From the NCBI RefSeq assembly GCF_900111985.1, contig NZ_FOKI01000032.1, positions 1-35,794 of the forward strand: a stretch of 35,794 nt of DNA, written 5' to 3'. Shown here piece by piece: positions 8,319 through 15,764 of the stretch; the first letter of the stretch is position 1, and every line of letters starts with the position of its first letter. The position numbers and the translations under genes were made by a program. This DNA is from Clostridium frigidicarnis (GTDB taxonomy: Bacteria > Bacillota > Clostridia > Clostridiales > Clostridiaceae). The notes beneath the pieces were generated by a model. It searched no databases. It was not told where the DNA came from and saw only the letters and a list, made by a program, of their open reading frames with translations.

Positions 8319-9404
8319 CTACTCTTTTTTCTTTGCGAAAATCATTCTTCCAGCTGGAGTTTGAAGAACCGATGTTACTATAACCTCTATATTTTGACCT
8401 ATATATTTTCTTCCGCCTTCAACAACAATCATAGTGCCATCCTCTAAATAAGAAATACCCTGACCTGATTCTTTACCATCTTTTATAATTTGTATAAGCA
8501 TTTCTTCTCCTGGCAACACCACTGATTTAATTGCATTAGCTAATTCATTTATGTTTAAAACAGGAACTCCTTGAAATTCTGCAACTTTATTTAAATTGTA
8601 GTCATTTGTTATTACTTTTCCATTAAGAGTTTGCGCAAGCTTTAGAAGTTTACTGTCAACCTCCGCAATATCCGGAAAATCTTTCTCAGTTATTTCAACT
8701 TCTACATTTAATTCTTTTTGAATTTTATTTAGTATATCAAGACCTCGTCTTCCTCTATTTCTCTTTAATGAATCTGAAGAATCGGATATGTGTCTAAGCT
8801 CATCTAGTACAAAGTGAGGTATAACAAGTGTTCCCTCAATAAATCCTGTTTGGCATAAATCAAATATTCTGCCATCTATAATCACAGATGTATCTAAAAC
8901 CTTTGACGTAGATTTATTAACACCCTTATTTTTCTTTTCCTTACTAGCACTAGCCTTTTTTATGCTACCAAATATACCGAAAATTTCATCTTTCTTTTTA
9001 ATGGCAAGATCTGCACCTAATATAGCTGCTATAACATTTAAACATGCATATATTAAAGTACCTATTTTAGGTATCATGCTAGTTAATATACTTCCAAGCA
9101 TTGAAGATATAATTAGTGCTATTATAGCTCCGCCTGCTCCAAATAATAATTCTACCGCTGTTAGCTTTTGCATATGTTTTTCTACGGAATCCAAGAATTT
9201 TCTTATCATAGAATAAACACTAGGGAATATAATAAAAGTTATAAGTCCAAAAATTAAACAAGATAATAAATAAAAGATAATTATTTTAACAGTACTATTA
9301 TTAACAAAATCAAACTGTTTTAATTTTAGAAAAGATGTGCTTAAAATATAACCTAGTGATGCTCCCACTATCGAAAATAGAATTCTTAATACTTTTTTTA
9401 GCAA
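8319..9404 (-). CDS. yacL: Membrane-anchored PIN/TRAM domain protein, YacL family
   Basis: YacL-type protein: N-terminal membrane part followed by a cytoplasmic PIN ribonuclease-like domain and a TRAM RNA-binding domain. The 361 residues show about four hydrophobic segments (near 8-25, 40-60, 85-110 and 115-133), a Lys/Ser-rich linker, then the PIN domain with KVLDTSVIIDGRIFD (Asp 171), FVLDELRHI (Glu 202) and VITNDYNLNK (Asp 268), ending in a TRAM domain from about residue 295. The PIN acids are intact, so nuclease activity is plausible, but the cellular target is unknown. The start is TTG at 9404 with AGGAGGTG seven bases upstream. The disA-yacL-ispD order is as in Bacillus, interrupted here by one small gene. 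Confidence 0.88.
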   Translation of the reverse strand: MLKKVLRILFSIVGASLGYILSTSFLKLKQFDFVNNSTVKIIIFYLLSCLIFGLITFIIFPSVYSMIRKFLDSVEKHMQKLTAVELLFGAGGAIIALIISSMLGSILTSMIPKIGTLIYACLNVIAAILGADLAIKKKDEIFGIFGSIKKASASKEKKNKGVNKSTSKVLDTSVIIDGRIFDLCQTGFIEGTLVIPHFVLDELRHISDSSDSLKRNRGRRGLDILNKIQKELNVEVEITEKDFPDIAEVDSKLLKLAQTLNGKVITNDYNLNKVAEFQGVPVLNINELANAIKSVVLPGEEMLIQIIKDGKESGQGISYLEDGTMIVVEGGRKYIGQNIEVIVTSVLQTPAGRMIFAKKKE

Positions 9405-9605
9405 AATTAATCACCTCCTATAATTTTTTCCAATAAATAGTATTAAAATCCTTATCTTAAATAATATCTTAATAATTATAACATTGCAACATTCATAAGT
9501 TTTGTTAATAATCTTTTTACCAAAAACTAATAATATTATACCCCCTATTCAAATTATTAGCTTTATTTTAATATATATCCATGGGGAGGCAACTCAATTC
9601 TCACA

Positions 9606-9634
9606 TTTACATTTATGGATAAAAATACTATAAT
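9606..9634 (+). promoter_or_regulatory. Sigma-A type promoter of the MazG-like gene
   Basis: TTTACA (9606-9611), a 17-base spacer and TATAAT (9629-9634) lie 48 bases before the ATG at 9682. Confidence 0.7.
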
Positions 9635-9681
9635 TATATTAATGCTTAATGGGGTAAATTTTATTAAAAGGAGTGAGACTT

Positions 9682-10080
9682 ATGAAGGATTTTATTTTTG
9701 ATGACTTTCAAAATTGTGTAGATGAGTCTCTATTAAGACATAAGAGTATCTTGGATATCTTAACTAAAATGCAGGATTCTCAGTCCAGAATAAATAGAGC
9801 TGTAGCAAAATCTGTTACTAATTGTGGCTGTGTAAAAATAAATGCTGAAAAGCAATGCCTCCCTACCTCTGACGATGACATTAGTGCTTTAAATGAATGT
9901 TTAAAAAAACATCTTGAAGGTCAACTCTGTGACAACTGTAGGGATGTTTTAGAGAGAGAGATTGGAAATCACATGTTTTACATAACTTCCCTATGTAATA
10001 GCTTAGATTTAAATCTTTATGATATACTCTTAAAAGAATACGACAAAATGAATACTTTAGGAAAATATACTTTTAGATAA
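9682..10080 (+). CDS. Small conserved protein, possibly MazG-like
   Basis: 132 residues, Cys-containing and mostly helical. Six of its cysteines fall in two clusters (NCGCVKINAEKQC near residues 47-59; CLKKHLEGQLCDNC near 74-87), spacing that could hold a metal. The last 45 residues (EREIGNHMFYITSLCNSLDLNLYDILLKEYDKMNTLGKY as separate pieces) resemble the helix pair of MazG-type nucleotide pyrophosphohydrolases (EIGD-hhhhh-LD-hhhhL). The canonical MazG ExxE-12-ExxD signature is not complete, so hydrolase activity is uncertain. The ATG at 9682 is chosen because AAAGGAG lies 8 bases before it; the upstream GTG at 9673 overlaps that site. The gene runs against its neighbours between yacL and disA, with its own promoter and terminator. 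I do not know its function. Confidence 0.7.
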   Translation: MKDFIFDDFQNCVDESLLRHKSILDILTKMQDSQSRINRAVAKSVTNCGCVKINAEKQCLPTSDDDISALNECLKKHLEGQLCDNCRDVLEREIGNHMFYITSLCNSLDLNLYDILLKEYDKMNTLGKYTFR

Positions 10081-10108
10081 TTAATTTTAAATCATTGTTA
10101 TATAAACT

Positions 10109-10150
10109 AAACACTATCGAGACGTTTTTCATTTTTGTCCGATAGTGTTT
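10109..10150 (+). terminator. Terminator between the MazG-like gene and disA
   Basis: AAACACTATCG (10109-10119) pairs with CGATAGTGTTT (10140-10150), with an inner GAC/GTC pair and a T run on the plus strand. It lies between two convergent genes and may serve both. Confidence 0.75.
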
Positions 10151-10157
10151 TTTACTT

Positions 10158-11222
10158 TTATATATGCTTATCTAATACTACCTGTTCTTTTATTCTTCTT
10201 AAACCATTTTTTATAGCCTTTGCTCTTGCTTCTCCAATTCCCTCTACTTGATCTAGTTCATCATAACTTGCTTCTAAAACAGCCTTTAATTCTTTAAAAT
10301 GTTTAACCAAATTTTCTATAACACCGGTTGGAATTCTCGGTACTTTATTAAGTAATCTATATCCTCTTGGAGATATTAATGTGTCTATTAGTGGTACTGC
10401 TGAATACCCTATTAGCTTAGATATTAACTCTAAATTAAGCAATTCTTCCTGAGTAAGTTTTTGAATATTTTCATATATTTCCACATGATCCATATCGGAC
10501 TTGCAATAATCTCTTAATAAGAGTATTCCATCCTGTTCTATAAATTTTACAAGTTCATTTAATTGCATGGATATAAGTCTTCCCTCATTACCAAGTTCAC
10601 ATATATATCTTTCTATCTCTGAAACTATTCTCATTACCATCTCAGTTCTTTGAATTGCTGTTATAACATCAAACAATGTAGACAAGTCCTGAAACTCCAA
10701 TAAGTTTAAATTACTAATAACCCTATCAAGTACAGTAACATATCTTTCTAATGTCTGAACTGCTTGATTTGCTTTGTCTATTATTACACTGCTATCCCTT
10801 AAAACATACTTTATATCGCCTTTGTAAACCGTTATTATGTTCCTTCTTTGTGATATTGCTACTACTATAACTCCTGTTTGCTTTGCTACTCTATTTGCTG
10901 TTCTATGTCTTGTTCCTGTCTCATAAGTAGGTATTGATGAATCTGGTATAAGTTGAGCATTAGCTCTTATTATCCTTTTAAAATCAGAACTAACAACTAT
11001 AGAACCATCCATCTTTGCCAATTCATATACATATGATGGTGTGTATTCTGCATTTATTCCAAACCCACCATCAACTATCTTTAGAATCTCTTCACTATCG
11101 CCTAATACTATAAGACCGCCCGTTTTTGCTCTTAATATATTTTCTAAACCATCTCTAAGTTGAGTTCCTGGTCCCATTATTTTAAGTATACCTTTTAGTT
11201 CTTTATCTTTTTCTATTCTCAC
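10158..11222 (-). CDS. disA: DNA integrity scanning diadenylate cyclase DisA
   Basis: Makes cyclic di-AMP from two ATP and scans DNA for branched structures, pausing sporulation when damage is met. The N-terminal DAC domain has the catalytic DGS (family DGA-type) in [10 protein letters not shown] near residue 73 and [15 protein letters not shown] (RHR motif) near 106. A helical spine follows, and the C terminus has helix-hairpin-helix motifs ([20 protein letters not shown]). I prefer the GTG at 11222, giving the usual MRIEKDKEL start with AGGAGG eight bases upstream; an ATG two codons earlier is only one base from that site. It is adjacent to radA, as in Bacillus. A c-di-AMP-binding protein (DarA) is encoded elsewhere in the window. 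Confidence 0.95.
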   Translation of the reverse strand: MRIEKDKELKGILKIMGPGTQLRDGLENILRAKTGGLIVLGDSEEILKIVDGGFGINAEYTPSYVYELAKMDGSIVVSSDFKRIIRANAQLIPDSSIPTYETGTRHRTANRVAKQTGVIVVAISQRRNIITVYKGDIKYVLRDSSVIIDKANQAVQTLERYVTVLDRVISNLNLLEFQDLSTLFDVITAIQRTEMVMRIVSEIERYICELGNEGRLISMQLNELVKFIEQDGILLLRDYCKSDMDHVEIYENIQKLTQEELLNLELISKLIGYSAVPLIDTLISPRGYRLLNKVPRIPTGVIENLVKHFKELKAVLEASYDELDQVEGIGEARAKAIKNGLRRIKEQVVLDKHI

Positions 11223-11239
11223 CCACATGCCCTCCTTTT

Positions 11240-12610
11240 CTAAAATATTTTTCCTAAAGCTTCTTTTAAAGATTTTATCCCAAGTAAGTTCAATCCTTTA
11301 ACGTTTACTTTTTCTATATTCCTTTGGGGAATAATTATATTGTTTAAGCCCATTTTACTAGCTTCATTTACTATTCTCTCACAAGAAATTACAGGTCTTA
11401 TTTCTCCTGTTAGTCCAATCTCACCAATTGCAATTATTTTTTCCATATTAAAACAACTACCTTTAGCACTAGATATTAACGCCAATGCAACTCCTAAATC
11501 TCCCATTGTTCCTTGAAGATTTAATCCGCCAACTACATTAACGTAAACATCACAATTATAAAAAGGTATTTTTAACTTTTTTTCTAAAACTGCTAAAATA
11601 AGATTTAATCTTTGTACATCTATACCCACTGCTGTTCTTCGAGGGTTATATGACTTAGTTTCAGTAACTAATGCCTGCACTTCAACTAATATAGGTCTGC
11701 TTCCTTCCATGATTCCAACTATAATGGAACCCTCTTGGTTATAATTTGTATCCTCTAAAAATATTTTTGAAGGATCATATACTTCCATTAACCCTTCTTG
11801 TCTCATCTCAAAAACTCCAATTTCACTTGTCGTTCCAAAACGATTTTTTATAGTTCTAAGTATCCTAAATTCTTCTGATCGTTCTCCCTCAAAATATAAA
11901 ACAGTATCAACCATATGTTCTAAAACTCTAGGTCCTGCAAGCTCTCCCTGCTTCGTTACATGTGCAACTATAAAAAATGGTATATTCTTAGTTTTCGCCA
12001 TTCTCATAAGTTCATTTGAGCATTCCCTAACTTGGGATACACTACCTGGAGCTGACGTAACTGTAGCTTTAAATAGTGTTTGTATGGAGTCTATTATTAC
12101 AAAGCTTGGATTCATATTTTCTATATGAACATCTATATTATCTAGGTTAGTTTCAGCCACTATGTATAAATCATCACATATTGCACCTAGTCTATCTCCT
12201 CTAATCTTTATTTGCTCCTCAGACTCTTCTCCAGATACATATAAAACTTTCCCATACTTTTTAGATATATTATTAGCTGTTTGTAATAGTAACGTAGATT
12301 TACCTATTCCTGGATCACCCGATATAAGTGTTAATGATCCCTTAACAAGTCCCCCACCCAAGACTCTATTTAGCTCACTTATTCCTGTGTCAAGACGCTC
12401 TGCCTCTCCTGATTTAATTTCTTTTATACTTCTAGGTTTTTGCGAAGAGGAAGCATATCCTTTATTAAAAGTTGAATTTGATATATTCGATGGTATTTTT
12501 TGTTCTTCAACAAGGCTATTCCATGAACTACATGATGGGCATTTTCCTACCCATTTAGGAGATTCATAACCACATTGTTGACATATAAATACACTTTTTA
12601 TTTTTGCCAA
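11240..12610 (-). CDS. radA: DNA repair protein RadA (Sms)
   Basis: DnaB-like ATPase that promotes branch migration in recombination. The 456 residues show an N-terminal four-Cys zinc finger ([18 protein letters not shown]), Walker [10 protein letters not shown] near residue 95, the RadA-specific [15 protein letters not shown] motif, and a C-terminal Lon-protease-like domain ([18 protein letters not shown]). All diagnostic motifs are intact. The TTG at 12610 gives the standard start ([13 protein letters not shown]) with GGAG eight bases upstream; a GTG three codons earlier overlaps that site. It is followed after 17 bases by disA. Confidence 0.95.
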   Translation of the reverse strand: MAKIKSVFICQQCGYESPKWVGKCPSCSSWNSLVEEQKIPSNISNSTFNKGYASSSQKPRSIKEIKSGEAERLDTGISELNRVLGGGLVKGSLTLISGDPGIGKSTLLLQTANNISKKYGKVLYVSGEESEEQIKIRGDRLGAICDDLYIVAETNLDNIDVHIENMNPSFVIIDSIQTLFKATVTSAPGSVSQVRECSNELMRMAKTKNIPFFIVAHVTKQGELAGPRVLEHMVDTVLYFEGERSEEFRILRTIKNRFGTTSEIGVFEMRQEGLMEVYDPSKIFLEDTNYNQEGSIIVGIMEGSRPILVEVQALVTETKSYNPRRTAVGIDVQRLNLILAVLEKKLKIPFYNCDVYVNVVGGLNLQGTMGDLGVALALISSAKGSCFNMEKIIAIGEIGLTGEIRPVISCERIVNEASKMGLNNIIIPQRNIEKVNVKGLNLLGIKSLKEALGKIF

Positions 12611-12735
12611 AAAAATCACTCCAAAATAAATGTTATCAAAAAATAATTATACATTATATTATCGAAAATTTGTGAAATAACTTTCTATTATTTAATATTT
12701 ATATCCATACTGTAAAAATATATGCTGAATTTTCT

Positions 12736-12776
12736 AAACAAAAACACCTAACATCATTTGTTAAGTGTTTTATTTT
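12736..12776. terminator. Terminator-like hairpin between nagB and radA
   Basis: AAACACCTAACA pairs imperfectly with TGTTAAGTGTTT around a short loop, with T-rich tails on both strands. It lies in the 236-base gap upstream of radA, which contains no gene. It may end read-through from nagB or act as a leader structure. Confidence 0.45.
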
Positions 12777-12830
12777 TATATCCTATATTTCAAATATTAT
12801 ACATATTTGCATTAAAAAATCTATAAATAT

Positions 12831-12863
12831 AAAAAACAGCCCTTATTTATGGCTGTTTTATTA
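12831..12863 (-). terminator. Intrinsic terminator of nagB, overlapping its last codons
   Basis: AAACAGCC and GGCTGTTT form the stem. On the minus strand a T run follows (TTTTTTATA). The 5' arm includes the last codons of nagB. Confidence 0.75.
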
Positions 12864-13581
12864 ATTTAGCTGCTGCCTCATCTACTATAATTGTAACATC
12901 TGGATGTACTTGAAGTAATGTTGCAGGAATATCTGTAGTTATTTTTCCTTCTAAAATTTTTGATATTATATTTGCTTTTCCTTCTCCACTAGCTATTAAA
13001 ACTATTCTTTTAGCCTTCATAATTCCACCAAGTCCCATAGTTATAGCTTCTGTTGGTACATCTTCTATTTTATCAAAAAATCTTGCATTAGATTGTATTG
13101 TATCTTCTGTTAAGTGAGTTAAGTGAGTTTTAGTATTAAGAAACTCTGCTGGTTCATTAAAACCTATATGTCCATTATTTCCTATTCCTAATAGTTGAAG
13201 GTCTATTCCACCAATCTGCTCTATTCTCTCATCATAATTTTTACACTCTTCTTCTATATCCTTAGCTAATCCATTTGGAACAAAAGTATTAGCTTTATTT
13301 ATATTTATATTATTAAATAAATTGGTATTCATAAAATATCTATAACTTTGATCGTGGTCTCCTGATAATCCTCTGTATTCGTCTAAATTTATAGAATTAA
13401 CTTTTGAGAAATCAACTTTTCCCTCTTTATTCATTCTAATTAAATTTTTATACATTTCTACAGGTGTTCCTCCAGTAGCAAGACCTAAAATACAATCAGG
13501 TTTGTTTTCTATGAATTCACTAAATATTTCTGCTGCTTTCTTACTCATTGCTTCATAATTTTTTTCAATTATAATATTCAT
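12847..13581 (-). CDS. nagB: Glucosamine-6-phosphate deaminase
   Basis: Converts glucosamine 6-phosphate to fructose 6-phosphate and ammonia in amino-sugar catabolism. The 244 residues have the family hallmarks LGLATGGTPVEMY near residue 33, NLDEYRGL (catalytic Asp) near 66, QLLGIGNNGHIGFNEP (His and the acidic lid) near 128, and MGLGGIMKAKRI near 187. Length and residues are normal. Its start overlaps the end of the GntR regulator by four bases (ATGA-type), so the two are co-translated. nagA is not in the window. Confidence 0.96.
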   Translation of the reverse strand: MNIIIEKNYEAMSKKAAEIFSEFIENKPDCILGLATGGTPVEMYKNLIRMNKEGKVDFSKVNSINLDEYRGLSGDHDQSYRYFMNTNLFNNININKANTFVPNGLAKDIEEECKNYDERIEQIGGIDLQLLGIGNNGHIGFNEPAEFLNTKTHLTHLTEDTIQSNARFFDKIEDVPTEAITMGLGGIMKAKRIVLIASGEGKANIISKILEGKITTDIPATLLQVHPDVTIIVDEAAAKLIKQP

Positions 13582-14300
13582 CGAATGATCCCCTCTCGTC
13601 TAGAAATATTAACTTCTAAAATATATTTATCACTTCTATAAATAGCTTCTTCTAAGTAAATGACCTTATCATTAACATCTTTACTCTTATTTACACATTT
13701 TAATAATGGAACTTCCTTATCTAGATTAAATAACTTCATATACTCTTCATCCATAATAACTGACTGAATTGAAGATTCAGCATATTTTATCTCATATCCA
13801 AACTTACTTAGCACCTTGAATAAAGAATCTTTTACCATTTCCTCATCTATATATCCACAGTAGTCACAAGGTATATATACTATTTCATTAGCAACTCTCT
13901 CATTTTCTACTATTCTCATTCTATTAATTTTATAAACATGTTCAAATGGAAAAATATCTTCCATTTCCTCAGGAGTTATTACTCTTTCAAAAGATAAAAT
14001 CTTAGTTTCTAACTTCATCCCTAACTTATCTACTATATCGGAAAAACTCATCATATCAGTCTGTTTTACCTTAGGTTCACAAACAAAAGTTCCTTTTCCT
14101 TTTTCTTTTACTAAGATCCCTTCATGAACCAATTCTCCTAATGCCTGACGTATTGTCATCCTAGATACTTGATATCCCTCAGAAAGTTCTCTTTCACTAT
14201 CTATACATTGTCCTACTTTCCATACACCTTCTGATATTTTTCTTTTTATATCCTCTTTTAATTGATAATATACCGGAATTGGACTTCTTTTATCTATCAT
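13578..14300 (-). CDS. nagR: GntR-family regulator, NagR/DasR-like
   Basis: Transcription factor of the HutC subfamily. The N-terminal winged helix (IDKRSPIPVYYQLKEDIKR, ERELSEGYQVSRMTIRQALG, GKGTFV) is followed from about residue 85 by a UTRA ligand domain. In Bacillus NagR/YvoA represses amino-sugar genes and is released by glucosamine 6-phosphate or N-acetylglucosamine 6-phosphate. Pairing with nagB and the dre-like operator upstream (14341-14356) support the same job here; the ligand is inferred. CTCCT/AGGAG precedes the ATG at 14300. Confidence 0.9.
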   Translation of the reverse strand: MIDKRSPIPVYYQLKEDIKRKISEGVWKVGQCIDSERELSEGYQVSRMTIRQALGELVHEGILVKEKGKGTFVCEPKVKQTDMMSFSDIVDKLGMKLETKILSFERVITPEEMEDIFPFEHVYKINRMRIVENERVANEIVYIPCDYCGYIDEEMVKDSLFKVLSKFGYEIKYAESSIQSVIMDEEYMKLFNLDKEVPLLKCVNKSKDVNDKVIYLEEAIYRSDKYILEVNISRREGIIR

Positions 14301-14340
14301 AAAATACTCCTCCTAAATTTATTATATTACATTCATATAT

Positions 14341-14356
14341 AGATGTCTATACCAGT
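14341..14356 (-). promoter_or_regulatory. dre-like operator for NagR
   Basis: On the minus strand this reads ACTGGTATAGACATCT, close to the known dre consensus (WCTGGTCTAGACCA-type) bound by NagR/DasR. It lies 41-56 bases before the nagR start, so the pair is probably autoregulated. A separate AT-rich inverted repeat (TATAATTAT/ATAATTATA) at 14367-14395 lies just upstream. Confidence 0.7.
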
Positions 14357-14569
14357 TTGTTTTTTGTATAATTATTATATGTATACATAATTATAGGTTC
14401 CCATACATATAATTTTAAAATATAATTAATATAGATTGTCATATTATATCCTAATTTTTCAGGATATAATAAGTTTAAATACATTTATTTAGTCTACCAC
14501 TATTATTTTAAAGTTACTTTATTTGCTTTTCAATAAATATATATAATTAACCTAGGGGGATTGCTTTAC

Positions 14570-15607
14570 ATGACCAAAAAAAACAAGTTTTTTACTTATA
14601 TAGTTATTTCATTTACCTTTTTAATACTTTTACTAGGAATATTCATATATAAATCTACTTATAATATTCCAAATGACGATACCTTGTTAAAAGACCACAT
14701 AATAAATTATTTGGATACCAAAGTATCAATGCCATTTAAATATACTGATATAGAAATAAAGGAAATTGTAAATGTAGATAATATTAAATTTTTATTATTA
14801 GAAAAAGATAGAAACTCAATAGGAGCAGCTTATTTAAAACGTAGTCCTATTGATTCAACTTATAGAATCATATCTATAGAATTTTCTAATAGTAATTTTA
14901 AATCTATATCTATGCCGACTTCTAAAGATGATATACTTTTCTTTTATGGTATAAAAGATGAAAATTATGATATAGATAATGTTGAATTAAATGCATTTGA
15001 TTATGAAAAAACATATTCAATGAAAATTCCTGATAAAAAATTCTTTGTAACTTATACTTATATGGGTAATATTAGTGGTTCAAAAACATCCTATGATAAC
15101 ACCTCTTATTCTATTTTCGATGCTAATATGAATGATGTTACAGACTTGGTAACTAAGACTAACTTTGCATATGAATTTTTAAACAAAGGTTCTGAACTAC
15201 AAACCTACATATTAAATCATTATTTATCTCCTAAAATAACTAATGATTCAGATAAAATAATATCAGATTTCTTGATTTTAGATAAAGAAATTTCTAAAGA
15301 TACCACCACTTACTATGTTCAAGGACTACTATATGATTTAAATCTGAAAAAATCTGAAGATAATTGCAAAAATCTATTTATAGGTGTTACCTTTGATAAA
15401 ATTACATCTAACATAATAGATTTTAAATGTAATTTAGACTATAAAGATATAAATGATTTTTTAATTAATATGCCTTCTACTGTAAGTGATTCTATTACTA
15501 ATTCTGATTTAGTAACAGAGAAAAAAAATTACTTAAAGGAACGTATAGATAATAATATCAATTTGATTAAAAATAAAAAGATCATCACTAGTTATAATTA
15601 TAACTAG
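14570..15607 (+). CDS. Unknown exported or membrane-anchored protein
   Basis: 345 residues starting MTKKNKFFTYIVISFTFLIL: a positively charged start and one hydrophobic segment (about 9-29), then about 315 hydrophilic residues. It has no lipobox Cys, so it is probably anchored by the uncleaved helix with the bulk outside. The composition is rich in Asp, Asn, Ser, Lys and Ile and I recognise no catalytic motif; the first third resembles uncharacterised clostridial exported proteins only in general style. The ATG at 14570 has AGGGGGA nine bases upstream; a TTG at 14561 lies too close to that site. It runs against nagR and is closed by a perfect palindromic terminator that overlaps its last codons. 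Function unknown. Confidence 0.65.
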   Translation: MTKKNKFFTYIVISFTFLILLLGIFIYKSTYNIPNDDTLLKDHIINYLDTKVSMPFKYTDIEIKEIVNVDNIKFLLLEKDRNSIGAAYLKRSPIDSTYRIISIEFSNSNFKSISMPTSKDDILFFYGIKDENYDIDNVELNAFDYEKTYSMKIPDKKFFVTYTYMGNISGSKTSYDNTSYSIFDANMNDVTDLVTKTNFAYEFLNKGSELQTYILNHYLSPKITNDSDKIISDFLILDKEISKDTTTYYVQGLLYDLNLKKSEDNCKNLFIGVTFDKITSNIIDFKCNLDYKDINDFLINMPSTVSDSITNSDLVTEKKNYLKERIDNNINLIKNKKIITSYNYN

Positions 15608-15620
15608 TGATGATCTTTTT
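15575..15620 (+). terminator. Perfect 46-base palindromic terminator
   Basis: Both arms are exact: 23 bases starting AAAAAGATCATCACTAG, then the inverse ending in CTTTTT. The last codons and the stop of the upstream gene lie inside the stem, so translation would run into it. A T run follows on the plus strand; on the minus strand it may also help close transcripts coming from clpC. Confidence 0.85.
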
Positions 15621-15686
15621 ATTTAGTCATTTTTAAACAAATAATGTATCAAAATTCTTATTTATTTTACATAATACTTTATCGTC

Positions 15687-15721
15687 AAAAGTCACTCATA
15701 GTGCAAACATGAATGACTTTT
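15687..15721 (-). terminator. Hairpin after clpC
   Basis: AAAAGTCA and TGACTTTT pair, with CAT/ATG inside, about 45 bases after the clpC stop codon. It is a terminator candidate; the tail on the minus strand is short. Confidence 0.5.
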
Positions 15722-15764
15722 AACTATTTGTCTTATATCAAATATACTTGGAATCTGTGGTCTA

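Noticed and set aside
9613-9699. Possible 28-residue leader peptide before the MazG-like gene
   Set aside because: It starts with ATG but has no nearby ribosome binding site, lies at the -10 region and overlaps the next start.
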